Shown piece after piece: positions 1 through 7,377 of a stretch of DNA of 9,019 nucleotides. Within the stretch, counting starts at the first letter, position 1. Each line of letters begins with the position of its first letter. The notes under the pieces were generated by a model, which worked only from the letters and a program-made list of their open reading frames with translations, was not told the origin of the DNA and ran no database searches. Both the position numbers and the translations under genes were made by a program. Source of the stretch: Bacteroidota bacterium (GTDB taxonomy: Bacteria; Bacteroidota; Bacteroidia; Bacteroidales; Prolixibacteraceae); assembly GCA_030632865.1 (NCBI GenBank), contig DAOVTY010000120.1, positions 1-9,019 on the forward strand. Reading direction: 5' to 3'.

Positions 1-1
1 A

Positions 2-22
2 TATGAAATAGAATTTATTTGA
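2..22 (+). CDS. Possible C-terminal end of an upstream V-ATPase operon gene (partial)
   Basis: One forward frame is open from the window edge and ends at a TGA at 20-22, reading YEIEFI. The distance from this stop to the atpA start is 25 bases, close to the 24-27 base spacers between the next genes, so it fits as the tail of a preceding operon member. In Bacteroidota operons of this type the gene before subunit A is usually a DUF2764-like protein, but seven codons cannot identify a family. The other two forward frames also have early stops, so this is only the most economical reading. Confidence 0.25.
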   Translation, partial: YEIEFI

Positions 23-47
23 AATAAGAAGAATTAATAAATAAGAT

Positions 48-1811
48 ATGAGCACAAAGGGAAAAGTTGTTGGGATAATTTCGAATCTGGTAACAGTTGC
101 TGTTGACGGACCAGTAATGCAAAACGAGATTTGCTACATAAACATGAGCGATGTAAAACTGATGGCAGAGATAATCAGAATTGGCGAAAACTGTGCTTTT
201 ATCCAGGTATTTGAAAGTACGCGCAGTTTAAAAATTGGCACCGAAGTAGAATTTACAGGACACATGCTGGAAGCTACTTTAGGACCCGGAATCCTTTCGA
301 AAAATTTCGATGGACTGCAGCACGATTTAGACAAAATGGAAGGTGTTCTCCTTAAAAAAGGAGATTACACTCCTGCACTAGAAGACGACAAATTTTGGGA
401 ATTCGCACCCATAGCAAAACCGGGAGATGAAGTTATGCCCGGCTCATGGTTAGGCGAAGTAAAAGAGAACTGGATGCCACATAAAATAATGGTTCCGTTT
501 AAATTTACCGGAACATTTATCGTAAAACAAATCAGTCCGAAAGGAGAATACAAAATAAACGATACGATTGCTATTGTCGCAAACGAAGAAAAAAAGGAAT
601 TTAAGGTGAGTATGGTTCAGAAATGGCCGGTAAAAATTCCTATTAAAGCCTATGCCGAAAAACCTCGTCCTTTTAATTTTATGGAGACAGGAATCAGAGT
701 TATAGACAGTCTAAATCCAATTGTTGAAGGAGGTACAGGTTTTATTCCTGGACCATTTGGTACCGGAAAAACAGTTTTGCAACACGCTCTTTCGAAACAA
801 GCCGAAGCGGATATGATTATTTTGGCAGCCTGCGGCGAAAGGGCAAACGAAGTGGTTGAGATATTTACAGAATTCCCCAAGTTAGATGATCCTCGCACGG
901 GAAGAAAATTGATGGAACGAACCACAATTATTGCAAACACTTCTAACATGCCGGTAGCAGCCCGCGAAGCTTCAGTTTATACTGCAATGACTATTGCAGA
1001 ATATTATCGTTCTATGGGATTGAAAATATTGCTTCTTGCAGATTCTACTTCACGCTGGGCACAAGCATTACGAGAAATGTCGAACCGCATGGAAGAACTC
1101 CCCGGGCCAGATGCATTTCCTATGGATTTGCCCGCAATTATTTCTAATTTTTATGCACGCGCTGGCTATGTTTATTTAAACAACTCCAAAACTGGGTCGG
1201 TTACTTTTATTGGAACGGTTTCGCCCGCCGGAGGAAATTTAAAAGAGCCGGTAACAGAAGCTACTAAAAAAGCTGCCCGTTGTTTTTATGCACTCTCGCA
1301 AACTCGAGCCGACAGTAAGCGTTACCCTGCGATTGAAGCGGTTGATAGTTATTCAAAGTATATTGAATACCCCGAATTTATTGAGTTCATGAAAAAGAAT
1401 GTTTCTCCTGATTGGGTGGATAATATATTATTGGCAAAAAACTTCCTTATTCGCGGACGTGAAGCTTATGAGCAAATAAATATTCTTGGCGACGATGGTG
1501 TGCCAATCGATTATCATCAGGTTTTATGGAAATCGGAAGTAATTGATTTTGTCATACTTCAGCAAGATGCGTTTGACAAAATAGATGCTTCCACTCCAAT
1601 TGAAAGACAAAAATATATGATGGATAAAGTCTTGGAAGTTTGCAGAATGCATTTTGAATTCGACTCTTTTGAAGAGGTAAACCCGTATTACAAAAAAATA
1701 ATAAATGTCTTCAAACAGATGAATTACTCCGAATTTCATTCTGCCAAATTTGAAATATTTGAAGGAGAACTACTTGAATTATTGAAAGAAAGAGCGGTTG
1801 TAGAAAACTAA
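48..1811 (+). CDS. atpA: V/A-type ATPase catalytic subunit A
   Basis: This is the catalytic subunit of the soluble V1/A1 head. It alternates with subunit B in an A3B3 hexamer and hydrolyses or makes ATP. The 587 residues match the usual length of about 580-590. An N-terminal beta-barrel is followed by the inserted bulge region typical of A subunits (about residues 110-190), then the nucleotide-binding domain. The Walker A loop GPFGTGKT is at residues 235-242. The GER motif with the presumed catalytic Glu264 follows, then a Walker B strand ending at Asp332 in LLLADSTSRWAQALRE. The PGPDAFPMDLPA segment is also conserved. The ATG at 48 gives the expected N-terminus (STKGKVVGI); the leader is A-rich without a Shine-Dalgarno sequence. 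The stop is 27 bases before atpB. The P-loop separates it clearly from subunit B, and the bulge separates it from F-type beta. The symbol ntpA is used in some genomes. Confidence 0.97.
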   Translation: MSTKGKVVGIISNLVTVAVDGPVMQNEICYINMSDVKLMAEIIRIGENCAFIQVFESTRSLKIGTEVEFTGHMLEATLGPGILSKNFDGLQHDLDKMEGVLLKKGDYTPALEDDKFWEFAPIAKPGDEVMPGSWLGEVKENWMPHKIMVPFKFTGTFIVKQISPKGEYKINDTIAIVANEEKKEFKVSMVQKWPVKIPIKAYAEKPRPFNFMETGIRVIDSLNPIVEGGTGFIPGPFGTGKTVLQHALSKQAEADMIILAACGERANEVVEIFTEFPKLDDPRTGRKLMERTTIIANTSNMPVAAREASVYTAMTIAEYYRSMGLKILLLADSTSRWAQALREMSNRMEELPGPDAFPMDLPAIISNFYARAGYVYLNNSKTGSVTFIGTVSPAGGNLKEPVTEATKKAARCFYALSQTRADSKRYPAIEAVDSYSKYIEYPEFIEFMKKNVSPDWVDNILLAKNFLIRGREAYEQINILGDDGVPIDYHQVLWKSEVIDFVILQQDAFDKIDASTPIERQKYMMDKVLEVCRMHFEFDSFEEVNPYYKKIINVFKQMNYSEFHSAKFEIFEGELLELLKERAVVEN

Positions 1812-1838
1812 GTACAAAAAATTACTAAAAAGCAAATA

Positions 1839-3164
1839 ATGGAAACTACAGCATTTCAAAAGATATATACTAAAATAGACCAAATTACAAAGGCAACATG
1901 CTCGCTGCACGCCACCGGAGTTGGAAACGAAGAAATTGCAACGGTAAATAACCGACTTGCACAGGTTGTTAAAATTCAGGGCGATTTAGTTACTCTGCAG
2001 GTATTTGCCGGAACAGAAGGAATTCCAACGAATGCCAAAGTTGTTTTTCATGGACATGCGCCACAACTAAAAGTAAGTGAAGAATTGTGTGGCAGGTTTT
2101 TTAATGGCTGTGGAATGCCAATTGATGGAGGTCCCGAAATTGATGGTAAGTTGGTTGAAATCGGTGGTCCCTCTGTAAACCCGGTTCGTAGAAAACAACC
2201 ATCAGAATTAATAGCAACCGGAATTGCCGGAATAGACTTAAACAATACCTTGGTAACCGGTCAGAAAATACCTTTTTTTGCTGATCCCGACCAGCCCTTT
2301 AACGAGGTTATGGCAATGGTTGCATTACGCGCAAAAGCCGATAAAATTATTTTAGGCGGAATGGGAATTACAAACGATGATTACCTATTTTTTAAAAATA
2401 CATTTGAAAATGCAGGTGTAATCGACCGAATTATAAGTTTTGTAAACACTACCGAAGATCCGCCTGTTGAGCGATTGCTGGTTCCAGATATGGCATTAAC
2501 CGCAGCAGAATATTTTGCAGAGAAAAATCAAAACGTACTGGTACTTTTAACCGACATGACACTTTATGCTGATGCTTTAAGTATTGTTTCAAACCGAATG
2601 GATCAGATTCCATCTAAAGATAGCATGCCGGGTTCGTTATACAGCGATTTGGCAAAATTGTACGAAAAAGCCGTTCAATTTCCCGATGGCGGTTCAATAA
2701 CAATTATCGCAGTTACAACACTTTCCGGAGGAGATATTACCCATGCAATACCCGACAATACTGGTTATATTACCGAAGGTCAGTTATTCCTCAGAAAAGA
2801 TACTGATATCGGAAAAGTTATTATAGATCCATTTAGAAGTTTGTCGCGCTTAAAACAGTTGGTTATTGGAAAAAAAACACGTGAAGATCATCCTCAGGTT
2901 ATGAATACAGCAATTCGTCTTTATGCAGATGCCGCCAATGCAAAAACCAAAATCGAAAATGGTTTCGACCTTACAGATTACGATAAACGAACGATGAGTT
3001 TCGCTAAAGAATACTCAGAAAAACTACTAGCCATCGATATTAATATTGAAATTGATACGATGATTGACACAGGCTGGAATTTATTCAACAAATATTTCTC
3101 GGTTGCCGAAATTGGCATAAAATCAGAATTAGTTGAAAAATACGGCGTACTAAAAAGTGATTAG
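1839..3164 (+). CDS. atpB: V/A-type ATPase subunit B (regulatory, non-catalytic)
   Basis: This is the partner of subunit A in the A3B3 head. It contributes the other face of each catalytic site. The 441 residues are slightly shorter than many family members (about 455-470). Family hallmarks visible are MGITNDD near 174-180, EDPPVERLLVPDMALTAAEY (206-225), LLTDMTLYADAL (236-247), MPGSLYSDLAKLYEKA (263-278) and GGDITHAIPDNTGYITEGQ (297-315). Arg337 in RSLSRLKQ corresponds to the arginine finger that reaches the A-subunit nucleotide. There is no Walker A loop, as expected. In its place after GQK is the acidic stretch FFADPDQPFNE (146-156), where the Enterococcus subunit has an SGSGLPHNE-type sequence. 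The ATG at 1839 is the natural start. The next gene follows after 26 bases. The assignment is secure; only the biochemical meaning of the acidic stretch is open. Confidence 0.96.
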   Translation: METTAFQKIYTKIDQITKATCSLHATGVGNEEIATVNNRLAQVVKIQGDLVTLQVFAGTEGIPTNAKVVFHGHAPQLKVSEELCGRFFNGCGMPIDGGPEIDGKLVEIGGPSVNPVRRKQPSELIATGIAGIDLNNTLVTGQKIPFFADPDQPFNEVMAMVALRAKADKIILGGMGITNDDYLFFKNTFENAGVIDRIISFVNTTEDPPVERLLVPDMALTAAEYFAEKNQNVLVLLTDMTLYADALSIVSNRMDQIPSKDSMPGSLYSDLAKLYEKAVQFPDGGSITIIAVTTLSGGDITHAIPDNTGYITEGQLFLRKDTDIGKVIIDPFRSLSRLKQLVIGKKTREDHPQVMNTAIRLYADAANAKTKIENGFDLTDYDKRTMSFAKEYSEKLLAIDINIEIDTMIDTGWNLFNKYFSVAEIGIKSELVEKYGVLKSD

Positions 3165-3190
3165 ATATTTTAATTAAAAAGTTAAAAGCG

Positions 3191-4309
3191 ATGGAAAATC
3201 AATTAGTTACAATACTAAGAATTGCACGACCCCAATTAGGGAGCTTTGTGAAAAATAGATTTGAAGCTGAAGGGATTGAATGTTTTTTTACTAACGAAGG
3301 GATAACTCTGGGAAGTGAATATAATCCTGATGAAGTATTATTAAAAGTGAAGCCGAATCAATCGGAACAAGCGGTGAAAATTTTGCTTCAGATTCATAAA
3401 GATTATGACTTAGATAAAATTAAAGAGGATATTTCTTATCAAAAATTGAAAAAAATTCTTGTTCCTGTAAAATTAATAGACGACTGCATTGACATTAGTA
3501 TTTATGCGATGAGGCTGGCCAAAAAAATAAATGCAGAGATAAAATTATTATATGTTTACCCAAATCCTATTGTTACCGAAAATGTTAAACACACCGCTTC
3601 GTGGGAGAAACATGTGAAATTGGAGCTACTTGAAGCACACAATAAGGCAGAAATTAAATTAGTAGAATTTAGCGATACATTAAAAAGACAAATTCCCAAA
3701 GATCTATTTGAGGCTGTACAAGTTCATTATAGAATGTTAAAAGGCACTCCGGTAAATGTGATTACAGATGCATGCAAACGTTATGATCCAGACTTAATAT
3801 TAATGGGAATTACCCAAAATCTGAAAAAGAGCAGTGATTTTCTTGAAAAAACTATTTTGAATGTTATCGATCGTTCTGATTACCCCGTTTTAGCGGTGCC
3901 TTGTTCAGTAAAATTTAAAGATATAAGCGCATTGAAAATTATGTATGCTACAGACTTTTATGAGGAAGAAAATTCTTCGCTAAACAGGCTGCTCGAAATA
4001 CTTCAACCATTGCAAAAAGAGATTTATTGTGTACACATTGATCTGAAATATGATCAGCAACACAGAAGAAAAGTGGCTGAGTTAAATCGAATGCTCACAA
4101 AAGAATACAGCGATCAAAATATTCAGTGCAAACTATTTGAAAGTAAGAATATAACACAAGGTTTTTACGACTTTGTAGATGAGAATAATATCGATCTTAT
4201 TTCATTTTCGAAAATAAAACGATCGGTTTTCTATAAAATGTTTCATTCGAGCCATTTGGATAAGCTTGTATCGTCCGATAAAGTTCCTGTACTCATTTTT
4301 CCTGTATAA
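3191..4309 (+). CDS. DUF2007-like domain fused to two degenerate Usp domains, embedded in the V-ATPase operon
   Basis: A 372-residue soluble protein with no signal peptide or membrane segment. Residues 1-70 resemble the small DUF2007 signal-transduction module: LVTILRIARP, then RFEAEGIECFFTNE and a final strand-helix VLLKVKPNQSEQAVKILL. Residues 86-238 look like a universal stress protein domain, opening KKILVPVKL and ending DYPVLAVP. Residues 246-372 are a second, weaker Usp-like unit, from LKIMYATDF to KVPVLIFPV. The Usp nucleotide signature GxxGx9GS/T is not intact in either copy: only G206 remains in the first, and the second has SFSKIKRSVFYKMF-HSSH. ATP binding is therefore doubtful. It sits between subunits B and D with 26- and 24-base spacers, so it should be co-transcribed with the ATPase. 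A role as an assembly or activity factor of the pump is inference from position. The Usp assignment is firmer than the DUF2007 one; both are by eye. Confidence 0.8.
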   Translation: MENQLVTILRIARPQLGSFVKNRFEAEGIECFFTNEGITLGSEYNPDEVLLKVKPNQSEQAVKILLQIHKDYDLDKIKEDISYQKLKKILVPVKLIDDCIDISIYAMRLAKKINAEIKLLYVYPNPIVTENVKHTASWEKHVKLELLEAHNKAEIKLVEFSDTLKRQIPKDLFEAVQVHYRMLKGTPVNVITDACKRYDPDLILMGITQNLKKSSDFLEKTILNVIDRSDYPVLAVPCSVKFKDISALKIMYATDFYEEENSSLNRLLEILQPLQKEIYCVHIDLKYDQQHRRKVAELNRMLTKEYSDQNIQCKLFESKNITQGFYDFVDENNIDLISFSKIKRSVFYKMFHSSHLDKLVSSDKVPVLIFPV

Positions 4310-4333
4310 TATTTATGAATTAAAACACAGAAA

Positions 4334-4939
4334 GTGGCAATAAAATTTCAATATAATAAAACGGCTTTACAATCTCTTAATAAGCAACTTAATATGCGGG
4401 TTAAAGCTCTTCCTACTATTAAAAATAAGGAAGCTGCCCTTAGGTTGGAAGTAAAAAAAGCAAAATATAAAACCGTCGAATTAGAGGAGAAGTTGAGTTC
4501 TGAATTGAAATTAAATACCGTTTCAGCAAGTATTTGGAATGAATTTAAGTCAAATTTAATTTCCATAAATGATGTGCAAATAACAATGAAAAAAATTGCC
4601 GGAGTAAAAATTCCGATTCTTGAGAAAATCATATTCAAAGAACCTGAATTTAGTTTATTCAATCAGCCTAAATGGTTTCCAAAAGGAATTTCAATTATAA
4701 AAGAACTAGGAGAGATTGTTACAGAGAAGGAATTTTTTAATCGGAAAATGATACTACTTGATTACGCACGGCGAAAAACAACACAAAAAGTAAACCTGTA
4801 CGAGAAAGTGCAAATACCGGGTTATCAAGATGCAATTTTGAAAATTAAACGGTTTTTGGAAGATGAGGAAAACCTGTCGAAGTCGGCGCAAAAAATTGTA
4901 AAAAAACGCCAGCAAAAAAAGATGGAGGAAACAGTATGA
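4334..4939 (+). CDS. atpD: V/A-type ATPase subunit D (central rotor stalk)
   Basis: Subunit D forms the long coiled-coil axle inside the A3B3 head and passes rotation to the membrane ring, like gamma in F-type enzymes. The 201-residue length is normal. The N-terminal helix reads MAIKFQYNKTALQSLNKQLN followed by RVKALPTIKNKEAALRLEVKKAK. The C-terminal helix carries RRKTTQKVNLYEKVQIPG (146-163), both typical of the family. The short globular middle (about 75-125) is less conserved. The start is the GTG at 4334, chosen because it gives exactly the conserved MAIKFQYNK beginning; there is no ATG that would do so. The C-terminal tail is rich in Lys and Gln. The gene overlaps the start of atpI by four bases (ATGA), implying translational coupling. 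It follows the Usp-like gene after 24 bases. Confidence 0.95.
   Translation: MAIKFQYNKTALQSLNKQLNMRVKALPTIKNKEAALRLEVKKAKYKTVELEEKLSSELKLNTVSASIWNEFKSNLISINDVQITMKKIAGVKIPILEKIIFKEPEFSLFNQPKWFPKGISIIKELGEIVTEKEFFNRKMILLDYARRKTTQKVNLYEKVQIPGYQDAILKIKRFLEDEENLSKSAQKIVKKRQQKKMEETV
4924..4929 (+). promoter_or_regulatory. Shine-Dalgarno-like GGAGGA for atpI
   Basis: GGAGGA lies within the last codons of atpD, with a six-base spacer to the atpI ATG at 4936. It is the only strong Shine-Dalgarno match before a start in this window; the other genes have A-rich leaders, as is common in Bacteroidota. It supports ATG 4936 over the in-frame ATG at 4948. Because it also encodes Glu-Glu of AtpD, its use as a ribosome site is likely but not proven. 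Confidence 0.5.
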
Positions 4940-6732
4940 TAGTTAAGATGCATAAATATACTTTTCTGGTTTTTTATAAGGAATATGAGAAGTTTCTAGA
5001 ATCGTTACAGCAACTTGGGGTTTTGCATGTTGTAGAAAAAAAAGATACGGTTACTGATGAAATTAAACAAAAATATATTCTTATTAATCAGTTTGAAAAA
5101 ACCATCCAGTTTTTAGAAAAGCGTGAAAACATTTTTTTTCAGATAATTAAGGAGACCGATGGAATAAGTTTAATGTACGAAATTATTTCAAAACAAACTG
5201 AATTAGAAACTTTGGAATTGGAACTTGATGATTTAAGAAAGAAGTTTGAAAAAGCTAAACCATGGGGAAATTTTTCCAATGAAATTATTGAAAAATTAGA
5301 AGACAATAATATTAGTATTAAATTTTTAATTGTTTCAAAAAGGAGATTCCTCGATTTTTTAAATGCTAAAATTTCTGTTGAAATAATTTCTGAACAAGGA
5401 AATCTGGTTTATATTATTATTGTACAAAAACAAGACAGTAAGCTAACTATTGACGCCGATGAAGTTAAACTCCCAGAATTCTCTTTTTCGGAAATAAAAG
5501 TTAAAATAGATGAAACAGTAAGTAAGATTGAAAACATAAATAATTATTTTGATGTACATGCCGGAAGTTCAGTTTCTATGCTGGAACAGATTAAAAACCA
5601 GATTAGTAATTCGGTTGAATTTGAAACTGTAATTTGTAATACATTGGTGGAGTCAAATGAAAAATTAATGATTCTAGAAGGTTGGGTTCCTTCCACTAAG
5701 AAAACATCAATCGACGAATCCATGCGAAAAAATGGTGTGCTTTTCGTTACAGAAAATGCAACGTTAAAAGACAAAGTTCCAATTCTGCTAAAAAATAACC
5801 GTTTCAGCAAATTGTTCGAGCCGGTGGGTTCGATGTTTTCATTGCCTGCTTATTCTGAATTGGATTTAACCCTGTTTTTTGCTCCGTTTTTTATGATGTT
5901 TTTTGGCTTTTGTCTTGGTGATGCTGGCTATGGTTTGTTGTTTATTATTGGCGCAGGACTTTACAAATTTAAAGCCAAAAAAGATATTAAACCAATACTC
6001 TCATTAATTCAGTTTTTAGGATTGGCAACAGTAATTTTTGGTGCAATTTCAGGAACTTTTTTTGGCATAAATTTAATTGATGCTAAAATTCCATTGGTTG
6101 CTGAATATAAATCGCTTTTTCTAAATCCTGACAAAATGTTTAATCTTGCCCTTTTGCTTGGTGGTTTGCAAATAATTTATGGTCTGTTTATAAAAGCTGC
6201 AAATCAAATAAAACAATTTGGAGTAATTTATTCGCTTGCAACATTTGGTTGGTTGCTAGCTATTTTGGGTAGTATAATTTATGTTGCTTTAACAAGCATC
6301 GAAGTTATTCCTCAAAATAAAATCATATTATATTTTATTCTTTCAATAGGGGGTTTTTTTATAATCTTTTTTAGCGATCCTGAAATAAGTATATTTTCAA
6401 GAGTTGGAAAAGGTGTTTGGGATATTTACTCAACAATAACTGGTATTTTCGGTGATCTTTTATCGTATATCCGTTTGTTTGCATTGGGACTCTCTAGTGC
6501 AATACTAGGTTTCGTAATTAACGATATTGCAATGCAAATTCTTGGTGCATCAAAAATTCTGGGGCCTGTTTTCTTTGTTGTTTTTTTATTGATGGGACAC
6601 ACCTTAAACATTCTTATTTCATCGTTGGGGTCGTTTGTACATCCAATGCGTTTAACATTTGTTGAATTTTACAAAAATGCCGGATTTAAAGGTGGGGGAG
6701 AAGCATATAAACCATTTTCGGAACAGAGATAA
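4936..6732 (+). CDS. atpI: V/A-type ATPase membrane subunit I (a-subunit, 116 kDa family)
   Basis: This stator subunit supplies the two ion half-channels beside the K ring and links the membrane sector to the peripheral stalks. It has 598 residues. The first half (about 1-300) is hydrophilic, with heptad-like coiled-coil helices. The beginning IVKMHKYTFLVFYKEYEKFL and the LGVLHVVEK that follows are typical. From about residue 312 it becomes a membrane domain with roughly seven or eight hydrophobic segments (about 312-346, 356-378, 401-422, 429-455, 464-480, 500-535, 541-570). The conserved GFCLGDAGYGLL (324-335) is present. Arg513 in DLLSYIRLFALGLSS is the equivalent of the essential channel arginine. 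The C-terminus LGSFVHPMRLTFVEFYKNAGF followed by YKPF matches the family end. It overlaps atpD by four bases and is followed by atpK after 48 bases. An internal ATG at 4948 is a less likely start because it would drop the conserved MIVKM. Confidence 0.96.
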   Translation: MIVKMHKYTFLVFYKEYEKFLESLQQLGVLHVVEKKDTVTDEIKQKYILINQFEKTIQFLEKRENIFFQIIKETDGISLMYEIISKQTELETLELELDDLRKKFEKAKPWGNFSNEIIEKLEDNNISIKFLIVSKRRFLDFLNAKISVEIISEQGNLVYIIIVQKQDSKLTIDADEVKLPEFSFSEIKVKIDETVSKIENINNYFDVHAGSSVSMLEQIKNQISNSVEFETVICNTLVESNEKLMILEGWVPSTKKTSIDESMRKNGVLFVTENATLKDKVPILLKNNRFSKLFEPVGSMFSLPAYSELDLTLFFAPFFMMFFGFCLGDAGYGLLFIIGAGLYKFKAKKDIKPILSLIQFLGLATVIFGAISGTFFGINLIDAKIPLVAEYKSLFLNPDKMFNLALLLGGLQIIYGLFIKAANQIKQFGVIYSLATFGWLLAILGSIIYVALTSIEVIPQNKIILYFILSIGGFFIIFFSDPEISIFSRVGKGVWDIYSTITGIFGDLLSYIRLFALGLSSAILGFVINDIAMQILGASKILGPVFFVVFLLMGHTLNILISSLGSFVHPMRLTFVEFYKNAGFKGGGEAYKPFSEQR

Positions 6733-6780
6733 ATGAAATACTATAACGAATAATAATTATTAATTTAAAAGAAATACATT
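6733..6780 (+). promoter_or_regulatory. AT-rich atpK leader with a 12-bp palindrome
   Basis: The longest spacer inside the ATPase operon. It contains the perfect palindrome TAATAATTATTA at 6751-6762, then an A-rich stretch (AAAAGAAATACATT) directly before the atpK ATG. A-rich leaders favour translation in Bacteroidota, and K is needed in about ten copies per enzyme, so a separate strong ribosome site here would make sense. In such AT-rich DNA a 12-bp A/T palindrome can occur by chance. Confidence 0.25.
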
Positions 6781-7236
6781 ATGACTACTGCAATTATTTT
6801 AGCTTACACTGGATTGGCAATTATGCTTATTTTTTCGGGTGTGGGAAGCGCAATTGGCGTTTCGAAAGGTGGCAATGCAACTGTTGGTGCCCTTAAGAAA
6901 AAACCTGATGGATTTGGAAGTTACCTGCTTTTAAGTGCACTTCCGGGAACTCAGGGATTGTATGGCTTCGCAGGTTTCTTTATCATTAACAATCAGGGAA
7001 TTATTTCTGCTGAAATGACTATGTTACAAGGTATGGCAATTTTATCTGCCGGCTTAATGCTTGGTTTTGTTGGGTTTTTCTCAGCCTTAAATCAGGGTGG
7101 AGTAACATCAAACGGAATTGCCGGAATTGGATCGGGGCATGATATTTTCGGGAAAACAATGGTGCTTGCCGTGTTTCCAGAACTTTATGCTATTATAGCT
7201 TTTGCTGCAACTTTTTTAATTAGTATGGGGCTTTAA
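6781..7236 (+). CDS. atpK: V/A-type ATPase rotor subunit K (double-hairpin proteolipid, predicted Na+-binding)
   Basis: Copies of this proteolipid form the ion-carrying ring turned by subunit I. The 151 residues form four hydrophobic helices, about 4-27, 45-70, 79-104 and 123-149, i.e. two fused hairpins. The ion-carrying carboxylate Glu134 (VFPELYAIIAF) is only in the second hairpin. The first has LPGTQGLYGF at the same place. Compared with the Enterococcus hirae Na+ ring (ligands L61, T64, Q65, Q110, E139, with Y68 bonding to the glutamate), the matching residues are L54, T57, Q58, Q105, E134 and Y61. All are conserved, so Na+ coupling is predicted. The ATG at 6781 follows an A-rich leader. 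It is the last gene of the ATPase block; a 300-base gap follows. The family call is secure; ion preference is inferred from the ligands. Confidence 0.96.
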   Translation: MTTAIILAYTGLAIMLIFSGVGSAIGVSKGGNATVGALKKKPDGFGSYLLLSALPGTQGLYGFAGFFIINNQGIISAEMTMLQGMAILSAGLMLGFVGFFSALNQGGVTSNGIAGIGSGHDIFGKTMVLAVFPELYAIIAFAATFLISMGL

Positions 7237-7241
7237 AATAG

Positions 7242-7254
7242 ACTGAATTTCAGT
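7242..7254 (+). repeat. Short inverted repeat just after atpK (weak terminator candidate)
   Basis: ACTGAA-T-TTCAGT is a perfect inverted repeat beginning six bases after the atpK stop codon. As RNA it could form a five-pair hairpin with a three-base loop. It is weak (few GC pairs) and no T-run follows, so it does not meet the usual intrinsic-terminator pattern. It may act as a 3' stabilising hairpin or be chance. Confidence 0.2.
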
Positions 7255-7361
7255 GCATAATATATCAAATTATTACACAAAGTCTTGAGAAATTAATAGA
7301 TTAAAATATGATTTTGAATAAGATTATTCTGATTAGTTTTCAAATGATAAATAGTAAAACT

Positions 7362-7377
7362 CCTAATTTAAATTAGG
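7362..7377. repeat. Perfect 16-bp palindrome CCTAATTTAAATTAGG
   Basis: Arms CCTAATTT and AAATTAGG meet without a spacer. No T-run follows, so an operator or structural element is more likely than a terminator. Its left arm overlaps ACTCCT (7359-7364), which can instead pair with AGGAGT at 7394-7399, and GGG/CCC (7376-7378 with 7383-7385) can pair inside, giving two mutually exclusive folds in RNA. Function is unknown. Confidence 0.4.

Noticed and set aside
4348..4662. A 104-codon reverse-strand frame opposite atpD
   Set aside because: The forward frame is a clear subunit D; the reverse frame has no recognisable domain and is an antisense shadow, as are the other reverse frames over the ATPase genes and nrfH.
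7242..7254. Intrinsic terminator of the ATPase operon
   Set aside because: The ACTGAA/TTCAGT repeat is short, has few GC pairs and no following T-run, so it is kept only as a weak repeat and not called a terminator.
7308..7376. A 22-codon forward open frame beginning MILNKIILIS in the gap after atpK
   Set aside because: Very short, no ribosome site, no recognisable pattern, and its composition is what AT-rich non-coding DNA gives by chance.
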